Shown in pieces: positions 9,341-16,879 of a DNA stretch of 21,145 nt. The DNA lies in assembly GCA_035544835.1 (NCBI GenBank), contig DASZZV010000051.1:1-21145 (forward strand). Reading direction: 5' to 3'. The stretch comes from DASZZV01 sp035544835 (GTDB lineage Bacteria > Acidobacteriota > Thermoanaerobaculia > Gp7-AA8). The translations under genes were made by a program, and so were the position numbers. A model generated the notes under the pieces. It made no database searches, was not told the DNA's origin, and worked only from the letters and a program-made list of their open reading frames with translations. Each line of letters opens with the position of its first letter. Position 1 is the stretch's first letter.

Positions 9341-9369
9341 ATTGTAGGTCTTTTACGGCCCAAGTCGAA
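9341..9369 (-). promoter_or_regulatory. Putative promoter of the VTT-tal-gnd run
   Basis: On the minus strand a TACAAT -10 box (9346-9341) is preceded at 17 bp by TTCGAC (9369-9364), a poor -35. The -10 sits in AAAAGACCTACAAT. A near-identical AAAAACCTACAAT occurs upstream of gnd copy 2 at 7180-7192. Transcription would begin near 9334, about 32 nt before the ATG. Confidence 0.35.
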
Positions 9370-9397
9370 AACCGGATTTGCGGGAGAGGGGAAAACC

Positions 9398-9523
9398 GGA
9401 GTGGCGGCATCCCTGCCGCCTGGCCCGGCGCCGTCCCGCGGCGCCGTTCTGTCGGTACCGAGCGAACTCAAGAGCCGGCGGCGTGGGACGCCGCCGGGCC
9501 AGGCGACAGGATGTCGCCACTCC
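9398..9523. repeat. GC-rich inverted repeat
   Basis: The ends read GGAGTGGCGGCATC and, in inverted form, GATGTCGCCACTCC. The arms continue through CCGCCTGGCCCGGCG opposite CGCCGGGCCAGGCG. The middle has two further palindromic stretches (GGCGCCGTCCCGCGGCGCC at 9427-9445, and GGCGGCGTGGGACGCCGCC). It lies in the 413-bp gap between the MBL gene and the VTT gene, and I see no coding sequence in it. Confidence 0.75.
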
Positions 9524-9554
9524 GAGGAGCACCGAGGACTTTCGGACTTTCACG

Positions 9555-9704
9555 GCGTCACAAATCAGGAGTCGGGATATAGGCGAGTCTAGCTTCGCAG
9601 ATTGATGTTGCGGAGTGTAGTGCGACTCGTGTTAATCTTTTGCATCCCGAAAAACACGAAGTAGGGTAGGACTTTCGAGCGACCCGACTCCTGATTTCTG
9701 ACGC
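9555..9704. repeat. 150-bp element with 22-bp terminal inverted repeats
   Basis: The arms 9555-9576 and 9683-9704 are reverse complements with a single mismatch (core AAATCAGGAGTCGGG). They bracket 106 bp of less GC-rich sequence with no open frame of interest. The geometry of short, near-perfect terminal repeats around a small non-coding core is that of a MITE. It ends 12 bp from the stop codon of the ferredoxin-MBL gene and could act as that gene's transcript end. Confidence 0.7.
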
Positions 9705-9715
9705 TGCCTGGATCC

Positions 9716-10576
9716 TCACATCCATTCAATGCAGCGCTCCAGCTGTTGCTTCATCTCCATAGCCGGCAGTTGAATCCGCCGGCCGTGCCCCGGAAGAACC
9801 CACTCGAATGAGAAGGGCAGCAGCGACTTCATCGATCGCTTCTGCTCTTCCCACGAATACCAGCAGGCACTCCGGAAGGCGTATAGCTGTATGCGGTCTT
9901 CGTTCCATGCCAGGTGGTCACCGGTGAAAAGATAGTGATTGCGGTAAAGAAACACGGCATGACCGCGGGTGTGACCAGGCACCGGAATCATGGTGATGCC
10001 GGCTGCGATCTCGATCGGTTCCCGACTGGAAGGCTTGAGCTCGATCGAGCTGGTTCGGGCAGTGACATCGTCGGCATGCAGTACCCGCACGCAATGGAAG
10101 TAGTCACGGTACTTCTGGTGATCGGCAACATCGTCCCGGTGTGTCAGAAGCATCGTCGCCACACCCCCGAGGCGCTCGATGTTTCTGACGAGAGGACCAC
10201 TGAAGCGCGGCGAGTCGATCAAGACGTTTCCCTCGGGTCTCACGATCAAATAACTGAGGGCTCCGTAGGATTTTTCTGACGTGAAGCCGCAGAAATAGAC
10301 TTCACCGTCCAGCGGCTCCGGATAGGCCGAGAGCGCCGCCGCCATGGGACGCTTCACCCGCGTACCAATCGACGCCGTGGGACAGGAGAGCAGCGCCTTC
10401 TCGGCAGCCAGAACCTCGCCGGCGGTCCCGGGCTGCCGAACGACGGCGGACTGATCCCCGGACTCTGCGAATACCGCAGGCGCAATGACGCGACAGGCAT
10501 CGCAATCGATGCAGGTAGAGTCGACGAAGAAGTCACCGTCGACGTTGGTCGCGAGACTCAGGGCTACGTTTGCCAT
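9716..10576 (-). CDS. Ferredoxin domain fused to metallo-beta-lactamase-fold hydrolase
   Basis: 286 residues in two parts. Residues 15-78 form a small ferredoxin: CIDCDAC supplies Cys22, Cys25 and Cys28, and Cys65 precedes Pro (LLSCPTASIG), enough for one [4Fe-4S] cluster. Residues about 90-285 form an MBL-fold domain. Its first metal motif is the variant THRDDVADH (His146, Asp148/149, Asp152, His153) in place of HxHxDH. The later metal ligands are in GHTRGHAVF (His202, His206), FTGDHLAW (Asp220) and LPGHGRR (His264). I recall close relatives with the same architecture in cyanobacteria, whose reaction is unknown to me. A redox-linked hydrolase or sulfur-chemistry role is possible but unproven. 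The ATG at 10576 has only a weak upstream GGAA. No export signal is seen, so it should be cytosolic. It is divergent from the 98-residue gene. Confidence 0.85.
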   Translation of the reverse strand: MANVALSLATNVDGDFFVDSTCIDCDACRVIAPAVFAESGDQSAVVRQPGTAGEVLAAEKALLSCPTASIGTRVKRPMAAALSAYPEPLDGEVYFCGFTSEKSYGALSYLIVRPEGNVLIDSPRFSGPLVRNIERLGGVATMLLTHRDDVADHQKYRDYFHCVRVLHADDVTARTSSIELKPSSREPIEIAAGITMIPVPGHTRGHAVFLYRNHYLFTGDHLAWNEDRIQLYAFRSACWYSWEEQKRSMKSLLPFSFEWVLPGHGRRIQLPAMEMKQQLERCIEWM

Positions 10577-10808
10577 TGAGGTTCCAATGCTTCCAACGAG
10601 AGGCCGGGCAACTCAATTCTCGATGGGTGTTACAAAGATCCAAACTCCTTCCGGCGCCGGGATTGACGCGAAAATCACAAGGTTCAACCGCCACGCCGAG
10701 TGTCTACTCGAACAGCGGTAGCTGCGGACGTTCGAACCACCTCAGGCAGCCCGAAGTGCAGCGTTCTCAGCAGCATTCGGTGAACGGAACAAATCTTGCT
10801 ATGGTGCT

Positions 10809-10856
10809 GGTCAAAGTGCAGGTCACAGGCAGGTCAAAGGTGCAGGTCAAAGGAGT
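10809..10856 (+). repeat. Four tandem 11-13 nt repeats in a gene leader
   Basis: Units GGTCAAAGTGCA (10809), GGTCACAGGCA (10821), GGTCAAAGGTGCA (10832) and GGTCAAAGGAGT (10845) follow each other without gaps. The last unit contains the Shine-Dalgarno of the next gene. A period close to one helical turn would place protein-binding sites on one DNA face. A slippage-prone microsatellite is the plainer explanation. Confidence 0.8.
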
Positions 10857-10862
10857 AACGCT

Positions 10863-11159
10863 TTGGTAAATTCGGTGTGTGCAGAAATCAGTGTGTATCA
10901 GGGCTCGGGCGAGCGGACCGGCGTGGTAGTCGAGCGCCGGGCAATTCGTGGCAAGGCCGGGCTCTGCAAGAGCATGCGTGACCTGGCCATCAAGGCGAGA
11001 ATCCTCGGCGATGGCTACTACTACATTCCCGTGGAACTGTGGCCGGCCGAAGAACCGGTTCAGATCAACAAAGTCGACTGGACCGTGATCGGGTCGACAC
11101 CCACGACGGAACGTCCCACCCGCAAGCCGCGCAAGCGCTCCGCGGAAGTCGCCAGCTGA
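10863..11159 (+). CDS. Small protein of unknown function, TTG start
   Basis: I do not recognise this 98-residue protein. The TTG at 10863 is taken as start because a strong AGGAG (10851-10855) lies 7 nt upstream. The first 75 residues look like a compact alpha/beta domain, with a basic helix-like stretch around 29-48 (KAGLCKSMRDLAIKARI) followed by GDGYYYIPVELW. The tail is rich in Thr, Arg, Lys and Pro and looks disordered; a nucleic-acid contact is conceivable but only a guess. There is no signal peptide or membrane segment. It is divergent from the ferredoxin-MBL gene across a 286-bp spacer and converges with the methyltransferase gene, whose end is 25 bp away. Confidence 0.7.
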   Translation: MVNSVCAEISVYQGSGERTGVVVERRAIRGKAGLCKSMRDLAIKARILGDGYYYIPVELWPAEEPVQINKVDWTVIGSTPTTERPTRKPRKRSAEVAS

Positions 11160-11184
11160 TCGACCCTCGGCGTTCTCAACGGCC

Positions 11185-12477
11185 TTATTTTCCGTAGTGT
11201 CCGACGATCGCAGAACGAAAATCCTCGAGGAGACACTCGCTTTCGGAGCGCAATCCGAGCGACAACTTCTGGAGGCCGTGATTGGCGACGAATTCTTCCT
11301 CCTTTGATGGAATGCGTAGTGTTTTATCCTCGAAAGGGAGATAGAGGCCTCCGAACATGGCGTCCGTAGCCAGGGTCGCATCTCGGATCTGCTCGATCAC
11401 GCCGATTAGTTTTGTCACGTCGACGACCTGCCGGTACTGCTGTAGCTCTCCGATCCAGAGACGAATTCGTGACGGCCAGCCTTGTTCTCCATACCTTTCG
11501 AGAAAACGCACCAGCGCCGCCAGACTCCTCTGAAACTTCCCGAGTCGTTTCCGAAGGAGGAACTGATAACGCATCCCCATCAGGAGAGGCCGTATGGCGA
11601 GGTGAGATTTCGCCAGAACGCCGCTCAAACCTCGCCTTGGTGTGCAGATAAGGACGCTGTAAAAAGACGGCTGTCCGGATGATTCGAGCCACGCTTTCTC
11701 GACGTCAATTAGATTCTCGACAAGCCATTCGGGAGCCTCATCCCAGCGTATTTTGGGATAGAGCACGCTGAGAATGTTGCCACCGTAGCCTCGTTTCAGA
11801 ACTGTGTCGAAACCGACGCCCACGAGTCGTTCGATCTCGCCTGAGCGAATCGCTTCACTCGGATCCGCCACTTCCACTGGAGGATCAAGAGCAGGACTAC
11901 GCCTCCACGCGAGTGGCAGGAGTTGGTGTAGTGCCCGAAGGGGTGCCAGCAACTCTCGGGTCCACTGCGTCCGAGACGGTCCGACATACTCGTCGAGGAA
12001 GAGATACCCATCGGGCTTGAGCGCATTGATCACCGCCCGTAGCAAGCCCTCCAGGTTCGCCACGTGGTGCAGCGATTGATTGAAGAACACAATGTCGTAT
12101 GTGTTGCGCGGAAGTACCGGTCGATTGAAGTCGGCCGCGAAATATCGAGCTCGTCCTTCCACGCCAGCGCTCCGAGCCTCTTTCTTTGCCTTGAGCAGGG
12201 AGAAAATACCGCCATCAAAGGCATCGACGGTTTCGCACAACCCGTTCGCCAGCACGATGCGCTCGAGAACACCGCTGCCACATCCGATGCTCAATCCCCT
12301 CCGGAACCGTCGCCCTTCGAAGTAGCTTCGAAGGAAGTCCAGGGGACATTGAGGTTTCACCGGATTGACGGAGCATGCCAGGTAATGCTGCACGAGACGG
12401 TGCGATGTCCAGGCCTCAGCAGAAAGGTGAGGATTCTCTGCCTGCGCGTCCCAGAACGCTGCTGCTTCAGTGTGCAT
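11185..12477 (-). CDS. Class I SAM-dependent methyltransferase with C-terminal extension
   Basis: 430 residues. The N-terminal half is a Rossmann-type methyltransferase. Motif I is LSIGCGSGVLE (62-72), an acidic residue after strand 2 is in VDAFDGG (84-90), followed by AADF (114-117), FNQSLHHV (132-139) and LKPDGYLFLDEYVG (153-166). The His-His motif IV and the layout resemble small-molecule, lipid or sugar methyltransferases rather than DNA or RNA ones; the substrate is not evident. Residues from about 230 to 430 match nothing I recognise and are rich in Leu and Arg. The ATG at 12477 has no clear Shine-Dalgarno; TAATAC lies 3-8 nt upstream. It is divergent from the second YfhO gene over 283 bp with no other feature seen, so the two could share regulation and an envelope-glycan role. 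Confidence 0.85.
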   Translation of the reverse strand: MHTEAAAFWDAQAENPHLSAEAWTSHRLVQHYLACSVNPVKPQCPLDFLRSYFEGRRFRRGLSIGCGSGVLERIVLANGLCETVDAFDGGIFSLLKAKKEARSAGVEGRARYFAADFNRPVLPRNTYDIVFFNQSLHHVANLEGLLRAVINALKPDGYLFLDEYVGPSRTQWTRELLAPLRALHQLLPLAWRRSPALDPPVEVADPSEAIRSGEIERLVGVGFDTVLKRGYGGNILSVLYPKIRWDEAPEWLVENLIDVEKAWLESSGQPSFYSVLICTPRRGLSGVLAKSHLAIRPLLMGMRYQFLLRKRLGKFQRSLAALVRFLERYGEQGWPSRIRLWIGELQQYRQVVDVTKLIGVIEQIRDATLATDAMFGGLYLPFEDKTLRIPSKEEEFVANHGLQKLSLGLRSESECLLEDFRSAIVGHYGK

Positions 12478-12760
12478 TTGTATTAGGGGTCATGCTGGCG
12501 CGCACGCCGGTGAAACCTGCATGAGACATACGTAGGCCGGTCGATTCTCATCTAACGCAATCGCAGAATCGAAGCGATAGAGAGCTCGTCTCTTTCTGTT
12601 GGATGAAGATCAAGAGGGGCAGCGCTTCGGTAACTTGCTCGTGGACGAAAGCCGCTCGCCTGACGTAGTTAGGGCAGCCATGAACCCGGACGCCCAGACT
12701 CTCTGCGAGACCGAAACACCAACGGCCATTCTTCGTTGCTGCCACACAGGTGCGGCGTAA

Positions 12761-15124
12761 ATGGCGCTCCTCCTTTACATCATTGTAGGCGTTTTCCTGC
12801 TCCTGCTGGCACACCACACGGTGCGTCCGATTCTGCCGGTGGCCGCGGTCGCTCTCCTTCTCCTTCCTCTTCTTTTCACCGGTCGGGCGCTGCTGAGCGG
12901 CCGAGTCTTTGGGCCGATCGATCTCCCTTACGGCACGGAGCCACTGCTGCAATTGCGGGAGGCGAATGGAATCGGCCGCCAGCACAACTCCGCCCTCAAC
13001 GACGTCGCCGCGCAGGAGATCCCCTGGCGAAGCGCCTTGAAGTATTCGATCGGACATGGCGTGTGGCCGCTCCTCGATCCATTTCTGCTTTGCGGCGCGC
13101 AGCTCGCCGGATCGGGACAGCCGGCCGCCTGGAGTCCCTTCACCCTGATCTCACTTCTCCTCCCGCTTGGAGCCAGCATCAGCTTTTCGGCGACGATCGC
13201 CTTCTTTCTCGCTGCAGTCTGCTCGTACCTCTTCGCCCGCGAGCTGGGATGCCGCGACATGGTCTCTCTGTTCGCCGCGGCCGGATGGATGTGCGCGACA
13301 CCGATTGCCTTTTTCATCGAGTGGCCTATTGGAACGGCATGGGCCTTACTGCCCTTCGTATTACTGGCGACTCGCCGCCTGATCGAGTCGCCAACGATAC
13401 GAAACGCTTTCCTCCTGATGACGGCGCTCGTGCTGCTCGTGCTGGCCGGACATCCCGAGACGGCGTTGCAGGTTGTCGCCATCGGGTTGCTCTACGGAGT
13501 GGTCGAGCTGGCCCGTCGCCGTCGTGACCTGGTACCGCCGATCGTATTCGCCTTCGGAGCCGGAATCATGGCGCTGGCAGTCACTGCCATCTACCTGCTG
13601 CCGCTCCTCGACGCAACGCATCAGACAATCGAATATGGATTTCGAATCGGCTACTACGCGACCCAGCCACACGTTACCGTGCCTGGAGAAACTCGGGCGC
13701 GCCTTCTCGCCGACCTCTTCCCACATCTCCTCGGCCGGTCCTGGTCAGCCGGCTACACCGTACCGATGGATTCGTTCGCCGTTGGCGGCATTGTGCTCGG
13801 CGTCGCGCTCTATGCCTTGTGGCGATCGAGACACCGCGACAAATGGTTCTTTGCCGCCCTGGCGATCTTTGGCGCATTGGCGCGCACCGGATTCCCGCCA
13901 CTGATGAACCTGCTCCAGAAGCTGCCGCTGTTCGACATCGCCATCAACGAGAGGTTCGCCTTCGCAGGCGCATTCGCGCTGGTGATCCTCGCCGCCCTCG
14001 GGCTCGAAGAGTTCGCACGCCGCAGGCCGGAGCGCGACCTCGCGATCGTTCTCAACATCGTGCTCATGTTGATCTTCATCGGCGGCCTGATCATCGACCA
14101 CTCCCACATGATCATCGCCGGCTCAACCGACTGGGGAAGGCAAGCCCGCACTACGGAGGTCGTAGCGCTCGGGCTGGCGGCCCTTGCGGCTGCCCTTCGC
14201 TGGCGTTTGGGCGTGGCGATGATCCTGGCCCTGCTCCTCGGGCAGCGCTACATCGAGGTCGGTGACATCTACCCTGCCCTTCCTGCTGCCGCGACGATTC
14301 CTGATATACCGATTCTCCGCCCCCTGCTCGGGCGCAAGGATCTGTTCCGCATCGTCGCCCCCGGCTACGCCTTTCTTCCCAACCTCGCCACGATTTACGG
14401 GCTTGAAGACGTCCGCGGTTACGAAGCCATGACCTTCTCCCGTTACTTCACCACCTATCCCCTCTGGTGCCAGCACCAGCCGGTGTCGTTCAATCGCGTC
14501 GACGATCTCACCAGGCCGTTCCTCTCGATGATGAACGTCCGTTACGCGATCCAGTCACCCATCCGGGTCACCCCCAGCGGCTGGACGGTTGTCGCCAGCC
14601 AGCCCGGTGCATTACTGCTCGAGAATCCACATTGGCTACCGCGCGCCTTCATTCCACGCAACGTCCGCTTTCTTGACGATTACGGGACAGCAGTCAATGA
14701 AATGCGGGATACCGCAGACTTCAGCGAGCTCGCCTGGATCAGCGGCACGCCGCTCCCGCCACATGAGGAGCCTAACGCCAGTGGCAGTGTCGTGGCGAGA
14801 CGCGAGAACCTCGAGCTCAGGCTCGACGCCGACATGGGGCGAGGAGGCTGGGTAGTCATCTCCGAGGCGGGGTGGACGGGGTGGAAAACCTACATCGATG
14901 GGCGCCGCGTCCGGTGGTTCCCGGCGAATCACGCTTTCATCGGCCTCTGGGTGCCGTCCGGCAAGCACAAAATCCGGCTCGCCTACATCCCGGAGTCCTT
15001 CGTGATCGGGCGCGGGATCACCCTCGCGGCGCTACTGAGTCTACCCGTTCTGGCTTTCTTTCTTCGTCAGCGGCGTTCACGTTCTAAAACGGAGTTGAGC
15101 GACTCGCCGATCATGAGTTCATGA
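12761..15124 (+). CDS. YfhO-family polytopic membrane protein (copy 2)
   Basis: 787 residues, clearly a paralogue of the protein at 2464-4836. It has the same start (MALLLYIIVGVF), the same early block LPLLFTGRALLSGRVFGP, and the family loop with IPWRSALKY and WPLLDPFLLCGAQ. About a dozen hydrophobic helices follow. The late soluble region is strongly conserved (YGLEDVRGYEAMTFSRY, FNRVDDLTRPFLSMMNVRYA, LPRAFIP), and the C-terminal YfhO ending WVVISEAGWTGW is followed by a final helix. The family is tied to glycosylation of envelope polymers via GT-C-type chemistry; the substrate is unknown. The first outer loop reads GPIDLPYGTEPL and keeps the acidic residue of copy 1 (PTDLAYQAEPL). The ATG at 12761 follows AGGTG by 9 nt. 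It is divergent from the methyltransferase and converges with the cytochrome c gene after 141 bp of featureless spacer. Confidence 0.87.
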   Translation: MALLLYIIVGVFLLLLAHHTVRPILPVAAVALLLLPLLFTGRALLSGRVFGPIDLPYGTEPLLQLREANGIGRQHNSALNDVAAQEIPWRSALKYSIGHGVWPLLDPFLLCGAQLAGSGQPAAWSPFTLISLLLPLGASISFSATIAFFLAAVCSYLFARELGCRDMVSLFAAAGWMCATPIAFFIEWPIGTAWALLPFVLLATRRLIESPTIRNAFLLMTALVLLVLAGHPETALQVVAIGLLYGVVELARRRRDLVPPIVFAFGAGIMALAVTAIYLLPLLDATHQTIEYGFRIGYYATQPHVTVPGETRARLLADLFPHLLGRSWSAGYTVPMDSFAVGGIVLGVALYALWRSRHRDKWFFAALAIFGALARTGFPPLMNLLQKLPLFDIAINERFAFAGAFALVILAALGLEEFARRRPERDLAIVLNIVLMLIFIGGLIIDHSHMIIAGSTDWGRQARTTEVVALGLAALAAALRWRLGVAMILALLLGQRYIEVGDIYPALPAAATIPDIPILRPLLGRKDLFRIVAPGYAFLPNLATIYGLEDVRGYEAMTFSRYFTTYPLWCQHQPVSFNRVDDLTRPFLSMMNVRYAIQSPIRVTPSGWTVVASQPGALLLENPHWLPRAFIPRNVRFLDDYGTAVNEMRDTADFSELAWISGTPLPPHEEPNASGSVVARRENLELRLDADMGRGGWVVISEAGWTGWKTYIDGRRVRWFPANHAFIGLWVPSGKHKIRLAYIPESFVIGRGITLAALLSLPVLAFFLRQRRSRSKTELSDSPIMSS

Positions 15125-15265
15125 GAGCCCGGAAATCGCGACAGAGCTTTGCAAAACAGGGGGCAGCGTGCTGTAAGCGAGTTTCACAAATGGCGATTCG
15201 AGAGGCAGAACCTGGACCGCGCCGTCGTTAGCGCACGAGAGGTGGCGAAAGCGATCGAGGAGGGC

Positions 15266-15556
15266 TTACCGAACTGGTTTCGTTTTTGTCGGGGTGAAGC
15301 GATTCTCCGGGCCGAAGTGAGTAGCGAGGAACTTGATGAGCAGAGGCTTATCGGACTCTTTGACCTCGGCGCCCCACCGCATCATCTTCTCGACCGTCGC
15401 GGTCCACTGCTTTTCAGTCAACCGCTGCTGCACCAGAATGTCGGCTGAGTGGCAGGCGAAACAGGCCGTTTCGGCCAGTGCGCGCCCCGGTCCAGGCGGC
15501 AGCGGTTTGAACTGTGTACCGAGGAGGGGGAGAAGAAGAATCGCCGCGATCTTCAT
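15266..15556 (-). CDS. Small c-type cytochrome, probable sulfite dehydrogenase subunit
   Basis: 96 residues with an N-terminal hydrophobic export signal (residues 1-14) and one heme-attachment motif CFACH (Cys32, Cys35, His36). Met58 or Met59 in VEKMMRWGA is the likely sixth heme ligand. This matches the size and plan of SorB, the electron acceptor of bacterial sulfite dehydrogenase. The ATG at 15556 follows GGAGGT by a few bases and overlaps the upstream molybdoenzyme stop as ATGA, so translation is coupled. Upstream codons in the same frame lie inside the molybdoenzyme gene and are not used. It would act in the periplasm, passing electrons from the Mo centre to the respiratory chain. Confidence 0.88.
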   Translation of the reverse strand: MKIAAILLLPLLGTQFKPLPPGPGRALAETACFACHSADILVQQRLTEKQWTATVEKMMRWGAEVKESDKPLLIKFLATHFGPENRFTPTKTKPVR

Positions 15557-16683
15557 ACCACCTCCACCTCGACCGAATGCCAGGAGTTGTAGAGATAGCC
15601 GCTCTGGTTCCACTGCGCGTCGCGCGGCTGTGTGGCGCCCCGAATGTCGGTAGCTCGGGCCAGGAGGCGTACCTTCCCCTTCGCTCGCGGTGACCATTGG
15701 AACGACCAGAGCCGCCAGGCGTATGGGTCGTGCCGCGGATCGAGCGCGGCACCCCGCCAGGTTGCTCCGTCATCGTCGCTGATCTCGACTTTCTCGATGT
15801 CGGGTGCGCCGGAGAAGGCGAAGCCGCGAATGGTATGGGCCACGCCGGCCTGCGCGCGCATCGGGGCGGTGGTGATATTCGACTTCACGAAGAGATCGGT
15901 GACTGGCTTCATCTCTTCGGGCCTGAACGTTACGCCGGGTGCTCCGGGATTGAGCGGATAACGGTACGCTGTCTCCATGTAGAACCCTTTCTGCGCTTCG
16001 ACTTGAGGGCTGATACGAACGAGCCACTTCATCCAGTGATCGCCGGCCCAGCCGGGAACGACCAGGCGGACCGGTGCTCCATGTTGCGGCGGCAACGGCA
16101 CGCCGTTCATCTCCCACGCCAGGATAGCGTCTTCCATGGCTTTCTTCATTTCGACGCTGCGATGAAACGGCGGTACTTTTCCGGGGGGATCATCGCTACC
16201 GAACAGGTGAAGATGCCTGGCCGTATCGCGAACGCCGGCGCGTGCGAGCACGTCGCGCAGGCGTACACCCCGCCAGCGCGCGTTCCCGACGGCGCCGTAG
16301 GCCCATTGGACTCCGGGCACAACCGGCGCATGCAGTGCGCGACCGTTTCCGGCGCACTGTAGAACACAGGTCGCTTCCGCCTGCGGCATCTTCCTGAGGT
16401 CGGCCAGCGAAAGCACGGTCGTGTGATCGACTTCGCCGTCGATCGTGAGCCGCCACGTTTTGAGATCTGGCATGCGCGGCACCCAATGGCTTCGTACGAA
16501 AAAGAGCTCGTTGGGCGTAATGTAATCGGTGAGTAGATTGAGCGGCGTCTCCGCATTTTGCGGATAGCCGTTCATCTGAAGCATGTGACGCTCGGGCCCA
16601 GCGAGAAGGGCAGCCGGAGCGAGCGACGCGGCAATCGCGCAGAGGAAGAATTCGCGGCGATTGAGGCCCGATCCCATCGCCAT
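15553..16683 (-). CDS. Sulfite oxidase-family molybdopterin enzyme, Tat-exported
   Basis: About 376 residues from the ATG at 16683; a GTG at 16716 and an ATG at 16677 are also possible, and none has a clear ribosome site. A Tat signal (LNRREFFLCAIAA, then an Ala-rich stretch ending ALLAG) opens the protein. The molybdopterin domain contains CVLQCAGNGR, whose second Cys is the Mo ligand, plus VVPGVQWAYGAV and VPGWAGDHWMKWL. The C-terminal third is the dimerisation domain typical of sulfite oxidases (VEISDDDGATW, RLWSFQW, WNQSGYLYNSWHSVEV). The full dimerisation domain argues for sulfite oxidase/SorA rather than the shorter MsrP (YedY). The reaction would be sulfite to sulfate in the periplasm, with electrons going to the overlapping cytochrome c. 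A TAGAAT box just before the ATG could be a -10 for a leaderless transcript. Confidence 0.9.
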   Translation of the reverse strand: MAMGSGLNRREFFLCAIAASLAPAALLAGPERHMLQMNGYPQNAETPLNLLTDYITPNELFFVRSHWVPRMPDLKTWRLTIDGEVDHTTVLSLADLRKMPQAEATCVLQCAGNGRALHAPVVPGVQWAYGAVGNARWRGVRLRDVLARAGVRDTARHLHLFGSDDPPGKVPPFHRSVEMKKAMEDAILAWEMNGVPLPPQHGAPVRLVVPGWAGDHWMKWLVRISPQVEAQKGFYMETAYRYPLNPGAPGVTFRPEEMKPVTDLFVKSNITTAPMRAQAGVAHTIRGFAFSGAPDIEKVEISDDDGATWRGAALDPRHDPYAWRLWSFQWSPRAKGKVRLLARATDIRGATQPRDAQWNQSGYLYNSWHSVEVEVV

Positions 16684-16831
16684 GATTCTATCGCACCGCA
16701 GTTCTAGCTGTTGCACCTATTCGGGCTGCACGAACCATAACGTTGAGAGAGATGCAGTCCACGGAACGGCACTGCCGACAGAGAGAGCTAGAGGACCGCT
16801 AGGATTCCCGGCCGACCGGCGAAACTTGTCG

Positions 16832-16846
16832 CGTCAACGGTTGACG
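16832..16846. promoter_or_regulatory. Palindrome upstream of the sulfite oxidase gene
   Basis: CGTCAACGGTTGACG is a perfect palindrome with 7-bp arms and a one-base centre. It lies about 150 nt upstream of the sulfite oxidase start, within the 196-bp spacer before the membrane-protein gene end at 16880. It could bind a dimeric regulator of the sulfite oxidase/cytochrome pair. This is inference; there is no second copy nearby. Confidence 0.3.
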
Positions 16847-16879
16847 GAAGCGGAGATCGGCCCCGAAAAGTAACCTCGG

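Noticed and set aside
10809..10856. Possible CRISPR array
   Set aside because: The units are 11-13 nt and directly adjacent with no spacers; it is a short tandem repeat. No cas gene is in the window.
12548..13057. 169-codon minus-strand frame in the methyltransferase-YfhO spacer
   Set aside because: Its larger part is antisense to the start of the YfhO gene; composition is low-complexity and charged with no ribosome site.
5557..15697. Cytochrome c frame extended upstream to 15697
   Set aside because: The extra residues overlap the molybdoenzyme gene. The ATG at 15556 has a good ribosome site and directly precedes an export signal.
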